From NCBI GenBank assembly GCA_050084985.1, contig JBITNC010000001.1, forward strand, positions 164,548,001 through 164,612,000: a DNA stretch of 64,000 nt, written 5' to 3'. This DNA comes from Nageia nagi (taxonomy: Eukaryota > Pinophyta). The notes below the pieces were generated by a model. The model was not told the DNA's origin and ran no database searches. It saw only the letters and a list, made by a program, of their open reading frames with translations. The translations under genes and the position numbers were made by a program. This document shows positions 1 through 11,977 of this stretch, in pieces; position 1 is the first letter of the stretch; every line of letters starts with the position of its first letter.

Positions 1-1
1 C

Positions 2-365
2 CTTGTAGAAGCAAATATCCCCTTCAGGATCCATATTGTCAAGGACCATGACATGAAGGAGAGGATTTGTCTCGAGGCCGAAAGGTTGGGAGTTAGTGCT
101 GTTATTATGGGAAGCAAGGGGTTTGGGGCTTCGGCGGCTAGGAGGAGTTATAAGAGCAGGTTGGGGAGTGTTAGCGATTATTGTGTGCATCATTGTGTGT
201 GTCCTGTTGTGGTCGTGCGGTATCCGGATGATACAGACTCTGGTGGTGCCGAGACTCCCGCGCCGACACAGATTGATGTGCTCCATGAAGTTCCTGAAGA
301 AGAAGAGGAAATTGAGGATGAAGATGAAGATGAAGAGCAACATGTCGCTGAAGATGAAATAAAAG
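2..365 (+). CDS. Universal stress protein (UspA domain), C-terminal part, penultimate exon (5' end outside window)
   Basis: USP-family proteins are small cytosolic nucleotide-binding stress proteins. The open frame starts at base 2 and reads LVEANIPFRIHIVKDHDMKE, which runs in without a start, so the gene begins left of the window; the ATG at 53 is internal. The end of the UspA fold is clear: VSAVIMGSKGFG, then LGSVSDYCVHHCVCPVVVV and RYPDD. This is the ATP-binding GxxG...G-S signature of the MJ0577-like class, with a longer loop between its two halves than in bacterial USPs. A very acidic Glu/Asp tail follows (about residues 85-115 of the visible part). The exon ends at AAAAG followed by GTAAGT, a strong plant donor, leaving one base of the next codon (phase 1). 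Without splicing, the frame stops after two more codons (TAA at 371-373). Family assignment is secure; the exact paralogue is not. Confidence 0.93.
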
Positions 366-373
366 GTAAGTAA

Positions 374-1302
374 ATTGTCAAGATTATTTGTATTAGTAGT
401 AGGACATTGTTGATGTGATTGGGTTTATTTAGGAGGAGTGGGAAATTACATGCTTAAGAAAATATCACTGCAAGGGGAGTCAAATTTTGGAGCTTGCTTT
501 TGTTTCCATAATGTTGAAACATGAATCTTGACTAAAAACGCAAAGCCTAGAGTCAAATCTGCCCCACAGTGTCCAGATCTTGACATTTAAATAATTGTAT
601 GTTTGAAGAAAACTGATAAGTAGGGGACAACTTAGTAGTTTGGTGTTCTAATTTTGGGGTTATAGTTTCAGGTCAACTAGCGTATATTGACATGTGGTTT
701 GACGATGTTTAGGTTTTCTTTTAGTAGTTTTTAGGATGATTTGCAATTTTGCATATGCATTTATATTATTATGTTTATGTTTTATATAAACTTAAATGTT
801 GTGTATGGTAGCAAACGTATTGTACATTCAGAAGCCATATGAAAATTCGTGAACTTGCCAGGGTGATTGGAAAGTTGGCAAGTTTCGTTCATGAACAAGT
901 AAGATATTTTTGTTGGAAACAATGTTTAAAATGTTGAGGTTTTGGGTCCAATCACATCAAATTCCATATCCACCACTGGACCCTGCACAAGCATTTGCCC
1001 CAACAAGATGTTTTTTTTTTGTCTTGTGAAAAATAGTGCTTGCAATTTGGAGAATACTAAACTGAAATATGAAAATGGTGTCACAACGTTTTCAAAATAA
1101 TTAGTAATTCAGTTCAATCGGAGATCGATTGCTTATGTAGTCTAGTAAATGTTTGGTAAAATAATTGTTTGATGTTTTCTACCTAAGTCTATCTTATAAG
1201 GGAGCCTGTAACCAATAGTCAAAGACAGATGGCTAATTAAATTAATGATGTTTTCAATATCAAAGATCAACATTAGACAATTGAGGAGAATCTAGAATAG
1301 TG
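374..1302. other. Intronic stretch without recognised content
   Basis: AT-rich, no long open frame on either strand and no clear repeat. I see nothing to annotate. Confidence 0.5.
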
Positions 1303-1328
1303 TGTATATATATATATATATATATATT
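1303..1328. repeat. TA dinucleotide microsatellite
   Basis: About 12 uninterrupted TA units directly before the 93-bp duplication. Confidence 0.9.
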
Positions 1329-1513
1329 GAATTTGACAACTTTTTACAAGAAAGAGAATTCTTGTCATATTAATTTTTAAGCGGCTGAAAAAAAACTTTT
1401 AGCCCCTCCTTTCATTTTTGCGAATTTGACAACTTTTTACAAGAAAGAGAATTCTTGTCATATTAATTTTTAAACGGCTTAAAAAAACTTTTAGCCTCAC
1501 CTTTCATTTGTGC
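1329..1513. repeat. 93-bp tandem duplication with an internal hairpin
   Basis: Two near-identical copies, 1329-1421 and 1422-1513, both starting GAATTTGACAACTTTTTAC and ending near TTTCATTTKTGC. Each has a short inverted repeat, ACAAGAA...TTCTTGT, around an AGAGAA loop. Differences are a few substitutions and one A-run length change, so the duplication is fairly young. Confidence 0.9.
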
Positions 1514-3150
1514 TTGTGATTTACTTAACTGCCCCTGCTATTTTTAGGGAAAATATTCAATATTCTATTTTTCCTGTATTTCAAATGGTTTCATAAAATG
1601 AATCACCAGTGTCATGAAATTAGGGTCTGCAATTTCTTTAACCTCTATAATTATACATATAGCACAATTATTTTTACTTTCACACTTTCTGATTTTTCAT
1701 TGACTGATCTTCAAGCAGCATGTGACTTATTACTCTCAAACACATGACGAATTGCTGCTGTTTTTACAATTTTTTTTTTCTATCATTTCTCAATTTCAGA
1801 TCATGGTCAATATGTTCTTCTATTTTCATGAAGAAATTCTATATAAATTTCGTGAATGTACTTTATACAAATAAACAAAATTACTTTGGTAAGAGTATTC
1901 AATCTATTTAGTGTCCATTGTTAGTATTCTTTTTCTTTTGTTTATTCTTTCTAATTATTTCACAACATTGTATTCAAAGAAGTCATCATGTTATGATGTC
2001 AGTTGATTGAATATTGAAATTTCCAATGTTTAGATTGGTATGGGTGTTTACTGCAGTTGGGAGTTTGTTGGCTGTGTTATGAATGGGACACCTATTGTTT
2101 TTTGCAGTAGCTTTTGGGATATTTTTCTTCCGGAAGTTTATTGTGGAATTAGGTTCATACCAGAGAAGTAACATGATGGGGCCCTTTAAAATGTTTTGAA
2201 AATGATGATAATGGGAACACATAGCATGTATATTTGGTTATCACACAGGAGCATGACTACCTATCTACCCTATGGTTCTCAAATCAGGAGATTTGTATAA
2301 ATAATGAAGCCCATCAGCATGAATGCTCATCAAACCGTGCATGGAAACTCGGATTCATTCTTAGGGCATGTTTGGTGTTGGTTATTGTTGATAGGAGAAG
2401 TGTGACATGTCTAATATTGCACCCTGGAGATGCAGAAATCTCCGAACAAGGCATTCCATTGAAAGGGTAATCAGTGTGGGACCTGTACACCTGATTACCC
2501 AGTCTCCAGAGAAAGTTCCTTGTGCTGTAAGCAAATGGTGTAGAGGTCAAAAGCATATATATATATAGGGTTAAGAGTTTTTAGCGCTGAAGCCTGCAAA
2601 CAAGTTCACAGCTATGGCTGGACTAACAGGAACAGGAGAAAACCTCACCTTTCATTCAGGGGGCAACCACACGCACACTAACAGCCTGAAATGAAAGATA
2701 AAACAGACCAACATCCATGAATCAATAATTAAATACCTAACAACCTCATCAAAATGGCGGGCAAATAGTATTTTCATTGATCAAAATGAGAACCCGAGGG
2801 CAAACATGCAAATATGATCAACCTTTTTTTACATCTCTGTTATTACCTTTTTATAAGCTGCATATTGCTAGCTCTTATGGACCCTAAAATATCTAAGACA
2901 AGTACTACAAGGATATTTACAAAGATACATATACATGCTCTGTATCTGATCAGATCCAAGATTTCATTGGCGTTCGAGGCTTAGACATTCTTCTGCATTG
3001 GCCGCCTTCCACAAATAGGTCTGTTGCCTTCAGGTTTCCTTTTAATCTCTGCTAGATGTTCATGACATTTCCATTTGTGGAAAACCAACCCTTTGGGTTG
3101 CTTGTGACGTTGTAACTTCTCATAATCTGATTCTGATCTCGATTTGCCTT
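1514..3150. other. Intronic stretch without recognised content
   Basis: Only short chance open frames (60-80 codons) on both strands, and a short TA run near 2560. No gene or transposon domain is visible. Confidence 0.45.
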
Positions 3151-3159
3151 TGAAAAAAT

Positions 3160-3540
3160 TTGGGCGGTAAACCGTGAAGGCCATGCTTTATCAATATTTG
3201 AATCTTGATGGCATTCTGAGGAGCGGTATTTCATTGTTTAACTTTGATCATTTACCGCTGAGCTTTCCTGATCATTGGAATCTGGTGGTTTTTGCTATCG
3301 GATGATTTTACTGCTAGGCATGATTTAGCGTTGGTCTACTTTTGATGGATCACGGAATTCGGCTGGTTTTTACCGCTACCTATTCAACATGTACTTTGGA
3401 AGTGGCGGCATTTTTATGTGCCAGTAACCATTTTACCACTCAGTTTTTACCGCCATCTTCCTTTACCGCCAGTTTTGACTCTACCTTAGACGCTTGCTTA
3501 CAACTCAGCCGGAAAGGTGAAGACATTTACTGCCAAGTCT
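3160..3540. repeat. Cluster of TTTACCGC / GCGGTAAA motifs
   Basis: The motif TTTACCGC or a one-base variant recurs about seven times (near 3166 as GGCGGTAAA, then 3251, 3308, 3368, 3430, 3444, 3461 and 3523). Spacing is irregular, 15-80 bases. An open frame of 87 codons (3342-3605, +) crosses the cluster but has no family signature and is probably a by-product of the repeats. Confidence 0.45.
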
Positions 3541-3609
3541 GTTCTTCAACGGTTTTTACAACAGAAGAAACATTTACAATCTCTAAGCATAAACCACTAG
3601 AGTAAATAC

Positions 3610-5960
3610 TTAGCAAAGAACTTATACTAATATATTTACAGGGCAAAGAACTAAGACCATTGTTAAATTGAATCTCAAGAACAAGCATCAAGAAGAAAAC
3701 CTGTCTTGGAGCTTAAACAATAATAATATTTGAAAGAATTATCTCAGGGCTTGCACCAAAAATGAACTTAAAACAAAGAAGAGCACAAGGAAAAGGAACT
3801 TTCCTTGATGTTAACAATTGGGTGGGCTCAATATGGGGCTCCGTATTCATGCTAACTAGGGATCTAGGGCAATAGGTGCATTAATGTGGAGAAGACACTG
3901 CGTATTAAAACATTGGAACCTTCGTAAACCTTATGGAAGTCAGATGGAAACTCCATATATGTGTATTGTTGAAAAGGATATAGTTTAAGCTGGAAATATC
4001 ACTCAGAGCACATAGCGTTTTTATCTGGTTTTCCTTCTTCAAAGGCACATTGCTGTAAGATGCGTTTTATTAGTACTCTTTAATTATTTCGTATAGAAGA
4101 ATACCCAAACTTTTCAGTCCTGCTTTATTATAAGTTATAACTATCTCCATTTAGATGTTGCAATTTCTGGATTTCTAATGTGGCAGTTGATTGACATCAA
4201 ATTGCAGTCAACAATGAATGATTGTGAATTCATAAAGCTGTTGGTCATAGGCTACCTTGTTAAATATAGGGTCCAATGCTGCAGTCTCCAATAGAGACAC
4301 TTGGACCTTTTAACATTGTCAATTCTGCACCTTATCCCATCAACATGTTGGATACATGGCATTTGATTTGATCCTTGATTCAGTAGAATGATGGTCCTCA
4401 TTGTATTGGTTGTTGGTAACTTGGTATATGAGACAATCATAATCATTATGATCTATGTTTTTTATCCTCAGTTGGCACTGCAGAGGAAACGTTCGAGGGG
4501 TTACTAGGGTTCCCGAAGTTTCATGGAAGCTTATCAGGCAACCACTCCTTTCATTCCTCCCCTTACGACGAGGACACTCGTCCATTATGATTGCCCTTCA
4601 GGACGAGTGCTGGGTAATTAGGTCGTTAGCCCATATCCGAGGATCTCACCCGGTGAAAAGCCTTTAGGAGCACAACCATGTTCATCGCACATATAGGCGC
4701 ATTGGGATTGTGTCTTATGGGGACATATGCCACATCGGAGTGGCTATGTTGGTATGTTTTTCTTTCCTTCCAAAACATCCTTAAAACTCGAAGGAAACAT
4801 TGTTACTTGTTTCCGCTTGAAAGAACTGTGTACCCCAAGCACTCACATTGAATATGGACCCATGCACAATGGTCAGAGATGCATACTGTTCAACCGTATG
4901 CAATCGAGACTCAACGAATGACTCTTTTTATGAGTTATAAGCTAAAAAGCAAGGAAAGATCACAAATGTGAATGAAAATGAAGAAAGATGACAAATGTGA
5001 GGATAAATGCATAGGAATGAGAAAATAAGCACATGAAGCTTTCACCAATGATGAGTGTCTCGACAGGTCATCCCTGGACTCCTTAAGAAATCTGTATTCA
5101 CGTATGAAGCCTAGCAGCAAATAGCAAAGCTCAAGTTGCTACTAGACGAGAGTTGGAAGCTGTTGGATCTATGTATGATGGAAGACTCTATGGAAATGAA
5201 GATGAAGGGAAATGACCACATGTGAATACATATTCTAACTGAATGACATAGAGATAAGCTTTTTGCCTCAAAATACATACACTTATGTGCAAACCATGCA
5301 ATGAATAATTTAAACCACTTCACAAAATATTCAACTTTTTCCTCTTAAAACTCTTAGTTTTCAAAGAGAATGCACTTAAGCAGCAAAAACTATTCAAACT
5401 AGCAAGAAATTCTTATAAGATAATATTCATGATCCCACTAATGAAAGATTCACAACAATCTTCAAAGCACTATTCCAAAAAGAAATCCACTTAGCAAAAT
5501 ATTTTCAACAGCATAGCATGAGCATTCCTTTCTTTCAATAGCAAAAGTCCCTTTCTAAATGATCGAAATGGGATATATGTAGATCACAAAAGTGGTTGCA
5601 ATAAATGCAGTGTTGCCCTAAAGGCATAAAATCGGATATGGTATGCTCATATGCAACAAACATATCTATGGAAGTGGCATTTAAAATAGACAAAATATAA
5701 ATGCCACAACCACAAAACATCTAATCTATCTCTAACAAATGCATAATAAAATCAGTTATGCAATGAAGTTTGACATTTGAACCAACGGGAGCAAAACCTC
5801 ATCCTTGCACCGGTCATATCAATAAATGAAATCTCACAAATTTGATTCGGCGGAAGCAAAAACTTATCCTTGGACGAGTCAAATCAAGTAAATGTAATTG
5901 AGAACCATAACAATATGCACTTAAAAACTGAAAAGACTGTTGCAGATAGAATCTGCAAGC
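3610..5960. other. Intronic stretch without recognised gene
   Basis: No long open frame. A locally GC-richer block at about 4470-4720 contrasts with the AT-rich surroundings and may be a piece of a mobile element, but I cannot place it. The rest is unremarkable. Confidence 0.4.
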
Positions 5961-5969
5961 AAATAAAAT

Positions 5970-8459
5970 CTAAGGCAAATTTGATTCAGCACCTGCGGAG
6001 TTCCACTCTTTGTCGGTGAGATCGTATGATTCCATGGTTTCTTCCAAGAAAGCCAAGGTCTTCCGTACTCCCCTAGAGAGCATGCCTACGATGCTACCAT
6101 TTTGTCTGTAAAACCCTTCGATTTGTTGGGATGTAGCTTGCATCTGAAATCTCTAGATGACCATCTGCCTCTCATGATGAATGGGCTTGCTTGCTTTTAG
6201 AAGATTGAGATCCTTAACCTCAAGATGTTCCTGAATCAGATTTTGTGCCTTTGTCGAGATTGATACATGTACTGGGACATCTGTTCTTCCACGTCCTTTT
6301 TCAGGGGCACCTTGGCCTTAAGCACTGCTTGGCGTTTGTCCAAGGTGTGCTTCAGCCAGTCGTGTTGGTACATAAACTCATGGCAGTAGACCAACTTTTC
6401 AGGCCTATTAACAAATATCCTTTGTACATTGGTAACAATGGGGAGATGACCATCTAACTGTTCGAGGAGGGAGGAGATTTGAGTTTTCAACTCTCTTAGC
6501 TCAACTCCTTCCTTGATAAGGCCATAAATTTGAGAAGCAAGCTTCTTAATGGTCTCCATCTCGTTCTTCAGGGAATTTTTCATTAACTCCCAACCTACAT
6601 GAAATGACGCGTGTCTTTTAATTTCAACAGGGATCATACTCACAGCCTGAAATTCTTTTATCATCTTTTTGTAGGCGGTGAGCTCCTTTTTCAACCTTCT
6701 TACCTCCTGTTTGGCTTCGTAGTCCTCTTGCTGCATTATTGTTGCATTCTGTGTAACTATATGCTTTCTTGCTGATAGCCCTAGCTTAGCGGGCATCTTG
6801 AAAGTGTCAATTAGACAATCTTTGGGTCCCTTAGGGTGCTTCTCGTTAGAGTAGTAATGGTTGATAGAGATCTCCTTCCTATTTGTGGAAACATAGGTAT
6901 CCACTCTTATCACTTTGTCACCATCGGAGAGCTCTTCTTCTTCATCTTCGGACCTCAAATCAAGATCAATATCCTCATCATGAGCTGTGCCCATGTTCAA
7001 AGCTCTTAGGCAGGCGTCCAAGTCAAGCTCGGGGTGTTCAGTGGCTGGTTTAGGAGGGAGCTTTTGTACCAACATTATGCATTTGCTCAACTTCTTGCTG
7101 ACTTCTCTTGTAGGAGTAGTTTGTATGATTGTAATTTGTTTGCCTTGGTGCTCGTCCTGCTTCCTCTTCATCTTTTGTTCTTTTGTCTCACCTTGATCTT
7201 CTTTGTCTCCACCACCTACTCCTAATGATAGAACTTTTTTGTGGGGTTGAGGAGATCTCTCGTGGCTAGTTCTCTTAGATGAGGTCTTATGGGAAGATGG
7301 GGGTGACTTCTTTCGGTGGTCTGCAGGAGGAATCCTAGATATGCCCACCTCTTTGGCGCACTTTACTTCAACAATTTGGACATCTTCATCAAATTTTTCT
7401 ACATCAACAAATAAATCATCATTTGGGACAATATCATACTCTGTATCATTAGGTGCAGAAGCAGCTATGGCTACATTCTATTTTTGAATGAGGTGCGACT
7501 CATCATCATGGGGGTTAGACTCAACATCATCATCATAACTCTCCTCTCCATCATCATTTTCCTCGTCATGGCTCTCTTCATCATGGGAGCTTTCTTCATG
7601 ACGAGATCCTGACTCTTCAAGATCTTCATCTAAGGAAGAAGAGGAGGAACTAGAACTAGGTTGTAGTGGGGGAACCTTCTCTCTGCATCTTTGAAGGTGT
7701 GAGGATTTGTGTGGAGTGGTTCTTAATGGGAGCCTTCTTCATCACGGGAGCCTAACTCTTCAAGATCATCTTCTTCATCTAAGGAAGAAGAGGAGGAACT
7801 ACAACTAGGTTATAGTGGGGGAACCTTCTCTCTGCATCCTTGAAGGCGTGAGGATCTATGTGGACATAAGGGGAATCATCGACACAACTACTCTTGGGGT
7901 AGACAACCACTTGTACTAGAATGCTCAAAGGGACATTCACATAGCCAACATCCCTAAGATCAACCACCTACTGACTTATCTTGACTACATTAGCCTTTGC
8001 CTTGCGTTTGTTGGAACCCATTGAAGCATGTTGGCCAATGGTTCCTTGTCTTTTGCCGAAGGGAAGCAAGGGAGACTTCTTAGATGGAAGAGTTGGATTG
8101 CTGGTAGGAGGGGACATTCTGATCCTAAGTGATACCTCTTTAGGTCTCTCTTTCACATTTCTGGTCCCTTGATGTGCAGGCTGAGTTGTTTTGCTTCCAG
8201 TCTTGAGAGGAACCTTGTTTTTGCTCAAAAGAGCATCAATTTTCTTCTCATCCCTCAAGTTTCTGTAGTTCTCTACATTTCCCAAAGATTTGTGTTTGAA
8301 TGCTGTGGGTTCAGGGACCTCTAGTTTTTCTCTCTCTTGAAATTCAATCTGACTGTCTTTGAGGAGCCTGTCCATCTACTCTTCTGTTACATGTCTTTCA
8401 AACAGTTGTTTCTAAAGCTTCTTAGACTTAGATGAGGTAGACCTTGTCCTAGAACTCAT
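5970..8459 (-). pseudogene. Decayed long ORF with acidic linker and C-terminal coiled coils, probably from a retroelement; function unknown
   Basis: Read on the minus strand from ATG at 8459 to TAG at 5970, about 830 codons of clearly protein-like sequence. It is broken by TAG codons (after SKSKKL, before MDRLLKD, after NVVKISQ at 7968, after SHLIQK, and one near the end) and by at least two frame changes (about 7700 and 6250). In order: a basic Ser/Lys-rich start; a Pro/Ser/Lys segment; an Asp/Glu/Ser linker (about 7420-7680); a Lys-rich stretch starting GISRIPPADHRKK; then heptad-like segments such as RRLKKELTAYKKMIKEF and ELKTQISSLLEQL. The longest intact piece is 370 codons (6236-7348). 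I do not recognise the family. Its position after hairpin array A and the predominance of TAG stops suggest an old transposon ORF. A decayed host gene is possible. Confidence 0.6.
7585..7867. repeat. ~143-bp tandem duplication inside the acidic linker of the decayed ORF
   Basis: Copies at 7585-7727 and 7728-7867, both starting GGGAGC(C/T)TTCTTCAT and containing GGAAGAAGAGGAGGAACTA and GGGGGAACCTTCTCTCTGCA. The unit is not a multiple of three and puts the two copies in different frames, which explains one of the breaks in the ORF. Confidence 0.85.
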
Positions 8460-8651
8460 CTTTGAATTAATGTATATTCTGAAAGTATGACATATGGACA
8501 AGAAAAAGGTCTGAATTCTGGCAAAAATGACTAAGAAAAGATAAGATGATGCTAGGTGCACTATTTTGGATGTGTCTTGAGGCAATGGGGATTACCCAGA
8601 CGTACAGGCTATAGCAAGTGAAATGTTTTGCAAAAATGGACTAAAGACCCC

Positions 8652-8661
8652 TTTTTATAGA
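8652..8661 (-). promoter_or_regulatory. TATA-like box upstream of the decayed ORF
   Basis: Minus strand reads CTATAAAAAG, about 195 bases before the ATG at 8459. Similar boxes occur at 9215-9222 (TATAAATA) and 9862-9869 (CTATAAAAA), each in a related context, so the promoter-like module appears three times. Confidence 0.4.
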
Positions 8662-8899
8662 GGCTGCATGGAGTGTGAATGCTTGGTGCACTGCATAGGT
8701 GCCACCTGTCTGCTTGGTATTTCACTCCTGCCTCCTTGATACTTAGTCAAATTTAGGTTAGTTTTTTTGGATTGTACTGATTGGGAAAGGTGCTTTTTCA
8801 CTGTCTAGAAATCATGTGCTTGGATACCTACTAGAGGAATACATCACTTAGTCAATTATACCCTTGCTTGGACAAGAGAAATTTCACTTTGAATGGCAA

Positions 8900-10500
8900 G
8901 ATCATCACTCCACATTAGGGCGCACCAATTTAGATGAGTCCCTTTTCACTACACAAAAACTTTGCACTTCAAATTTTACCAATTGGGGTAGGTCATGCAA
9001 AAAGAATGAAGTAATTTTCAATAAATGCCTTTTTTTATCACGCTTACTCTCTTCTTAAAAAATGGGCTCAAAATGATGTCAAATGTCTTCAAAAACCTTT
9101 ATTCCTTCTGGGTGCACCATTTATGGGTAGTCCTTTTGCAATGTTTGGAAATGGTGCAACTTGGAAGTCTTAGACAAAATGAAGTGAAGTAATAAAATGC
9201 AAGGGGTGATTTTCTATTTATAGATTTGGACCCTGCCACATGTCACCTTTTGGTTGGCCAAAAATAAGGTCCAATACATGTGCTAAAATATGGGGGGCGC
9301 ACCTTTTAGGATGAGTGCCTTTTCACTTCTCAAAATCCATGCACGTAAGCTTTTTAGTGTCTCAAGACTTAGCCAAATTTCCTTTTAAAATGGATCCTTT
9401 GATCTTGGTCGCTCCATTTTTAATGAGTGCTTTTGCACTTCCCCAAATCCTTGCGCTTGGGGTCAAAACATCACTTACAAAATTACAACATGCATCATGC
9501 TTCCAAAATCTAGGCGCACTAAAAAAGATGAGTTCTTTTCCACTCCTTGGAAAACATGAGCCTGGTCCAAGGTGCAAGATTTATACTTAGACCAAAAAAC
9601 ACTTGGTCCTATATCTGCACGTTATATAGGCTCGCACACCAAAATGGATGGGTGCTTTTTCACTCCTTGAAAAGCATGCGCACAACTTTCATGGCGCCTT
9701 AAATGATGCAAAATGAGTGAATTTTAGAAAAAATAACTTAAAAAATGTCTTTCAGGATGAGGTGCATCAATTTCAAGTAATGCCTCTCTCTAATGCATGT
9801 AAAATCGAACACAAAATAGAGCAATTTGGCCAAAATGCATACAAAATGAAGTTCATCCCCTTTTTATAGCTTGCGCTCCCACATGGACAAGTGTCACATG
9901 TTAATAGGTGCAAATGAAGGCCCAATGCATGATAATACACCTGTCTAGCTCATAGTGGACGTTCCAGAATTTTGACACTTAGTCAATTTTTATGCCCTTG
10001 AAGGGTGGACGCATCATTTTGGGAGAGTGCTTTTGCATTCACCAAAATCCATGTGCTCAAGCCTTTCTTCCACAAAAGCCACAAAAATGCTAAGTGTTGG
10101 GAATGCTCCATTCCCTTGGGTGCACCTTTTCAAGATGGTGCTTTTTCACTATACCAAATCCATGCACCCAAGTCCAAAGCTTGCAAAAATCCTTCAAAAA
10201 TGACCAGAATGATCTCAGAATGATATGCAAAGAGGAGAATGCCATGTTTTCGACGATGGGGAGCAAACTAGATATGAAAAATGCAGATTTAAATGCAAAA
10301 ATGCAGGAGTTAACCATGATGAGTGCCATGTAAGGCTGTGTGCACCATTTTTGGTGAGTGCAAAAGTGCTCACTCAAAAACATGCGCCTAGGAGAAAAAG
10401 ATGGTTTTACATTTGTTTTCATCAGAATATGCAGATTTGTTGTATGACGGTCCTTGAAAATGCAAAATTTTTGGGGGGTGTTGTGTAGGCCAAACAGGTC
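8900..10500 (-). repeat. Hairpin-unit array A (about 10 diverged copies)
   Basis: About ten copies of a ~50-nt unit, each an imperfect inverted repeat. Outer arms are GCGCAC...TGCGC and the centre is GAGTGCTTTTGCACT or a variant. Copies are near 8920, 9110, 9298, 9408, 9513, 9630, 9770, 10010, 10118 and 10345. The last is typical: ACCATTTTTGGTGAGTGC is followed by GTGCTCACTCAAAAACATGC. Spacing is irregular (about 100-240 bases). The array lies just upstream, in minus orientation, of the decayed ORF starting at 8459. Minus-strand TATA-like boxes occur within and beside it. Strand is assigned from the neighbouring ORF, since the units are palindromic. Confidence 0.75.
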
Positions 10501-11970
10501 CTATGAAATTACTAATAACTATGCACAAAGGTGAATTTTTTTGATGGATTGCCTTGCTACCTAAACTATTCTTTCACAAAACAGAAATGAAAGAACATAC
10601 AATGCAAACAAAGCAGCCTTCATGAGAAAAATTACACAACACAGAAATGGGACACAATTCAAAAAATATGTTCCTTTTATACAGTTCTCAAAACCCATAT
10701 TACAATGCCCAAGAATTGACCTTTAACTTGTCAACTCTTTGCTGCCAATTTTGCATTCATAATATTTAAAATGAAAAAGTACACTATGCAGGACGGACTT
10801 ATTAATACTTGGGTGACTCTTGGGCTGCTTGACCCTCTGCTTTCCATTTTCTTCTAATTGTTCCATGCTGCAAGTAACTGTTGGTCTTCCTTGTGGCTTT
10901 TGGCCTTCCCATGTGCATATTTGCCTCCTGAATGTCTTTAGGCCTTCTGCTTGATGATTGTGTGGCTCTCTAATGATGTTTGTTCTTCCAAGTGACTATT
11001 GGCTTTCTGGTGCCCATGTGGCCCTTTGTATTTCTAGTGATGTTGACCTGCCCAAATGACTGTTCATCCTCTCTGGTCATCAATTTTCTATTAGAGTCTC
11101 ACAAAGCGATGGGATTGATAGGGGTGTAGACCCACAGGCCATGCTTTGCTATGGGCTTGGGGATCTACCAGCCATTGGCTTTGCATTCAAATTTATCCAC
11201 ATGCTGGTCCTAGGCTTTGGCGAAGCTTCAAGTTAGTCAATCCTTGATTTTTATCCCCCTTTGTTGCATTATAGAGCTGGTCCATTCTCATAATCTGAAG
11301 ATTATGAGACTGCAAATTGGAAACTATTTGGAGTACAGAAGTTGCATGTTGAAGCTATAATGCATTTTGGTGAGCTTAATGAGTTGCCCTTCTAACTTGT
11401 TGATCTATGCAAATTCACTTAGTCAACAGTATGCCTCACTACTATTTGAGGTGTTACCTCTCAACTTACTTCATAACGATCTAACAAAAGCTTGGTTCTA
11501 AGGGTTGATTTCCTTTTGTAAACTATTTAAGACCTTCCAATGATGAGTGTGTGGTACTGATTTATTTTCTTAATATTGTTTCTTATACATATCAACATAT
11601 GCCAAGATACTATTAGGCCTAAGGGTCATGATGCTTGGCAATGCTGCCTTCTACAACACTAATCAAGCCTTGAGAAAGCCACGGATCTATAGTGAATGGG
11701 GCGATCCAAAGTTCCAAAACAAGAGGAGAGTCAGCTGTTCTAAAGATTTGATGATCTAATGTAGGACCAAGGCATATTTTGCTTTTTGTTCCCTCTTCCC
11801 TTCAAAAAGATCTGGTGATGTGATATGGCAGTGTTTTATGATTGCTACCACTGAAATATACACTCAGTCAACATTACCATCATGTGCAAAGCCTCCAGTT
11901 TCTTAATTCAAGGTTAAATATTAAGGCACGTAGTCACACCCATATAAACCATATTTGAACTCGGTGCCCC
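10501..11970. other. Intronic stretch without recognised gene
   Basis: No long frame. Around 10840-11060 there is a run of loosely repeated CTTCC/TTGGCCTT phrases at roughly 40-60-base spacing, perhaps a very old tandem repeat. Otherwise nothing. Confidence 0.4.
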
Positions 11971-11977
11971 ATGAACG

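Noticed and set aside
53-373. Stand-alone 106-codon gene starting at ATG 53
   Set aside because: Conserved USP sequence continues upstream of this ATG to the window edge (VEANIPFRIHIVKDHD), and the last two codons and stop lie beyond a strong splice donor. It is an exon.
190-381. Ser-rich minus-strand open frame opposite the USP exon
   Set aside because: It is the antisense of the Glu/Asp codons of the acidic tail; no independent support.
3342-3605. 87-codon Cys/Ser/Thr-rich frame as a secreted peptide gene
   Set aside because: No signal peptide, and the frame is built largely from the repeated TTTACCGC words.
4470-4720. Possible conserved gene or organelle-derived fragment (GC-richer block)
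   Set aside because: Frames on both strands are short and I recognise no rRNA, tRNA or organelle gene in it.
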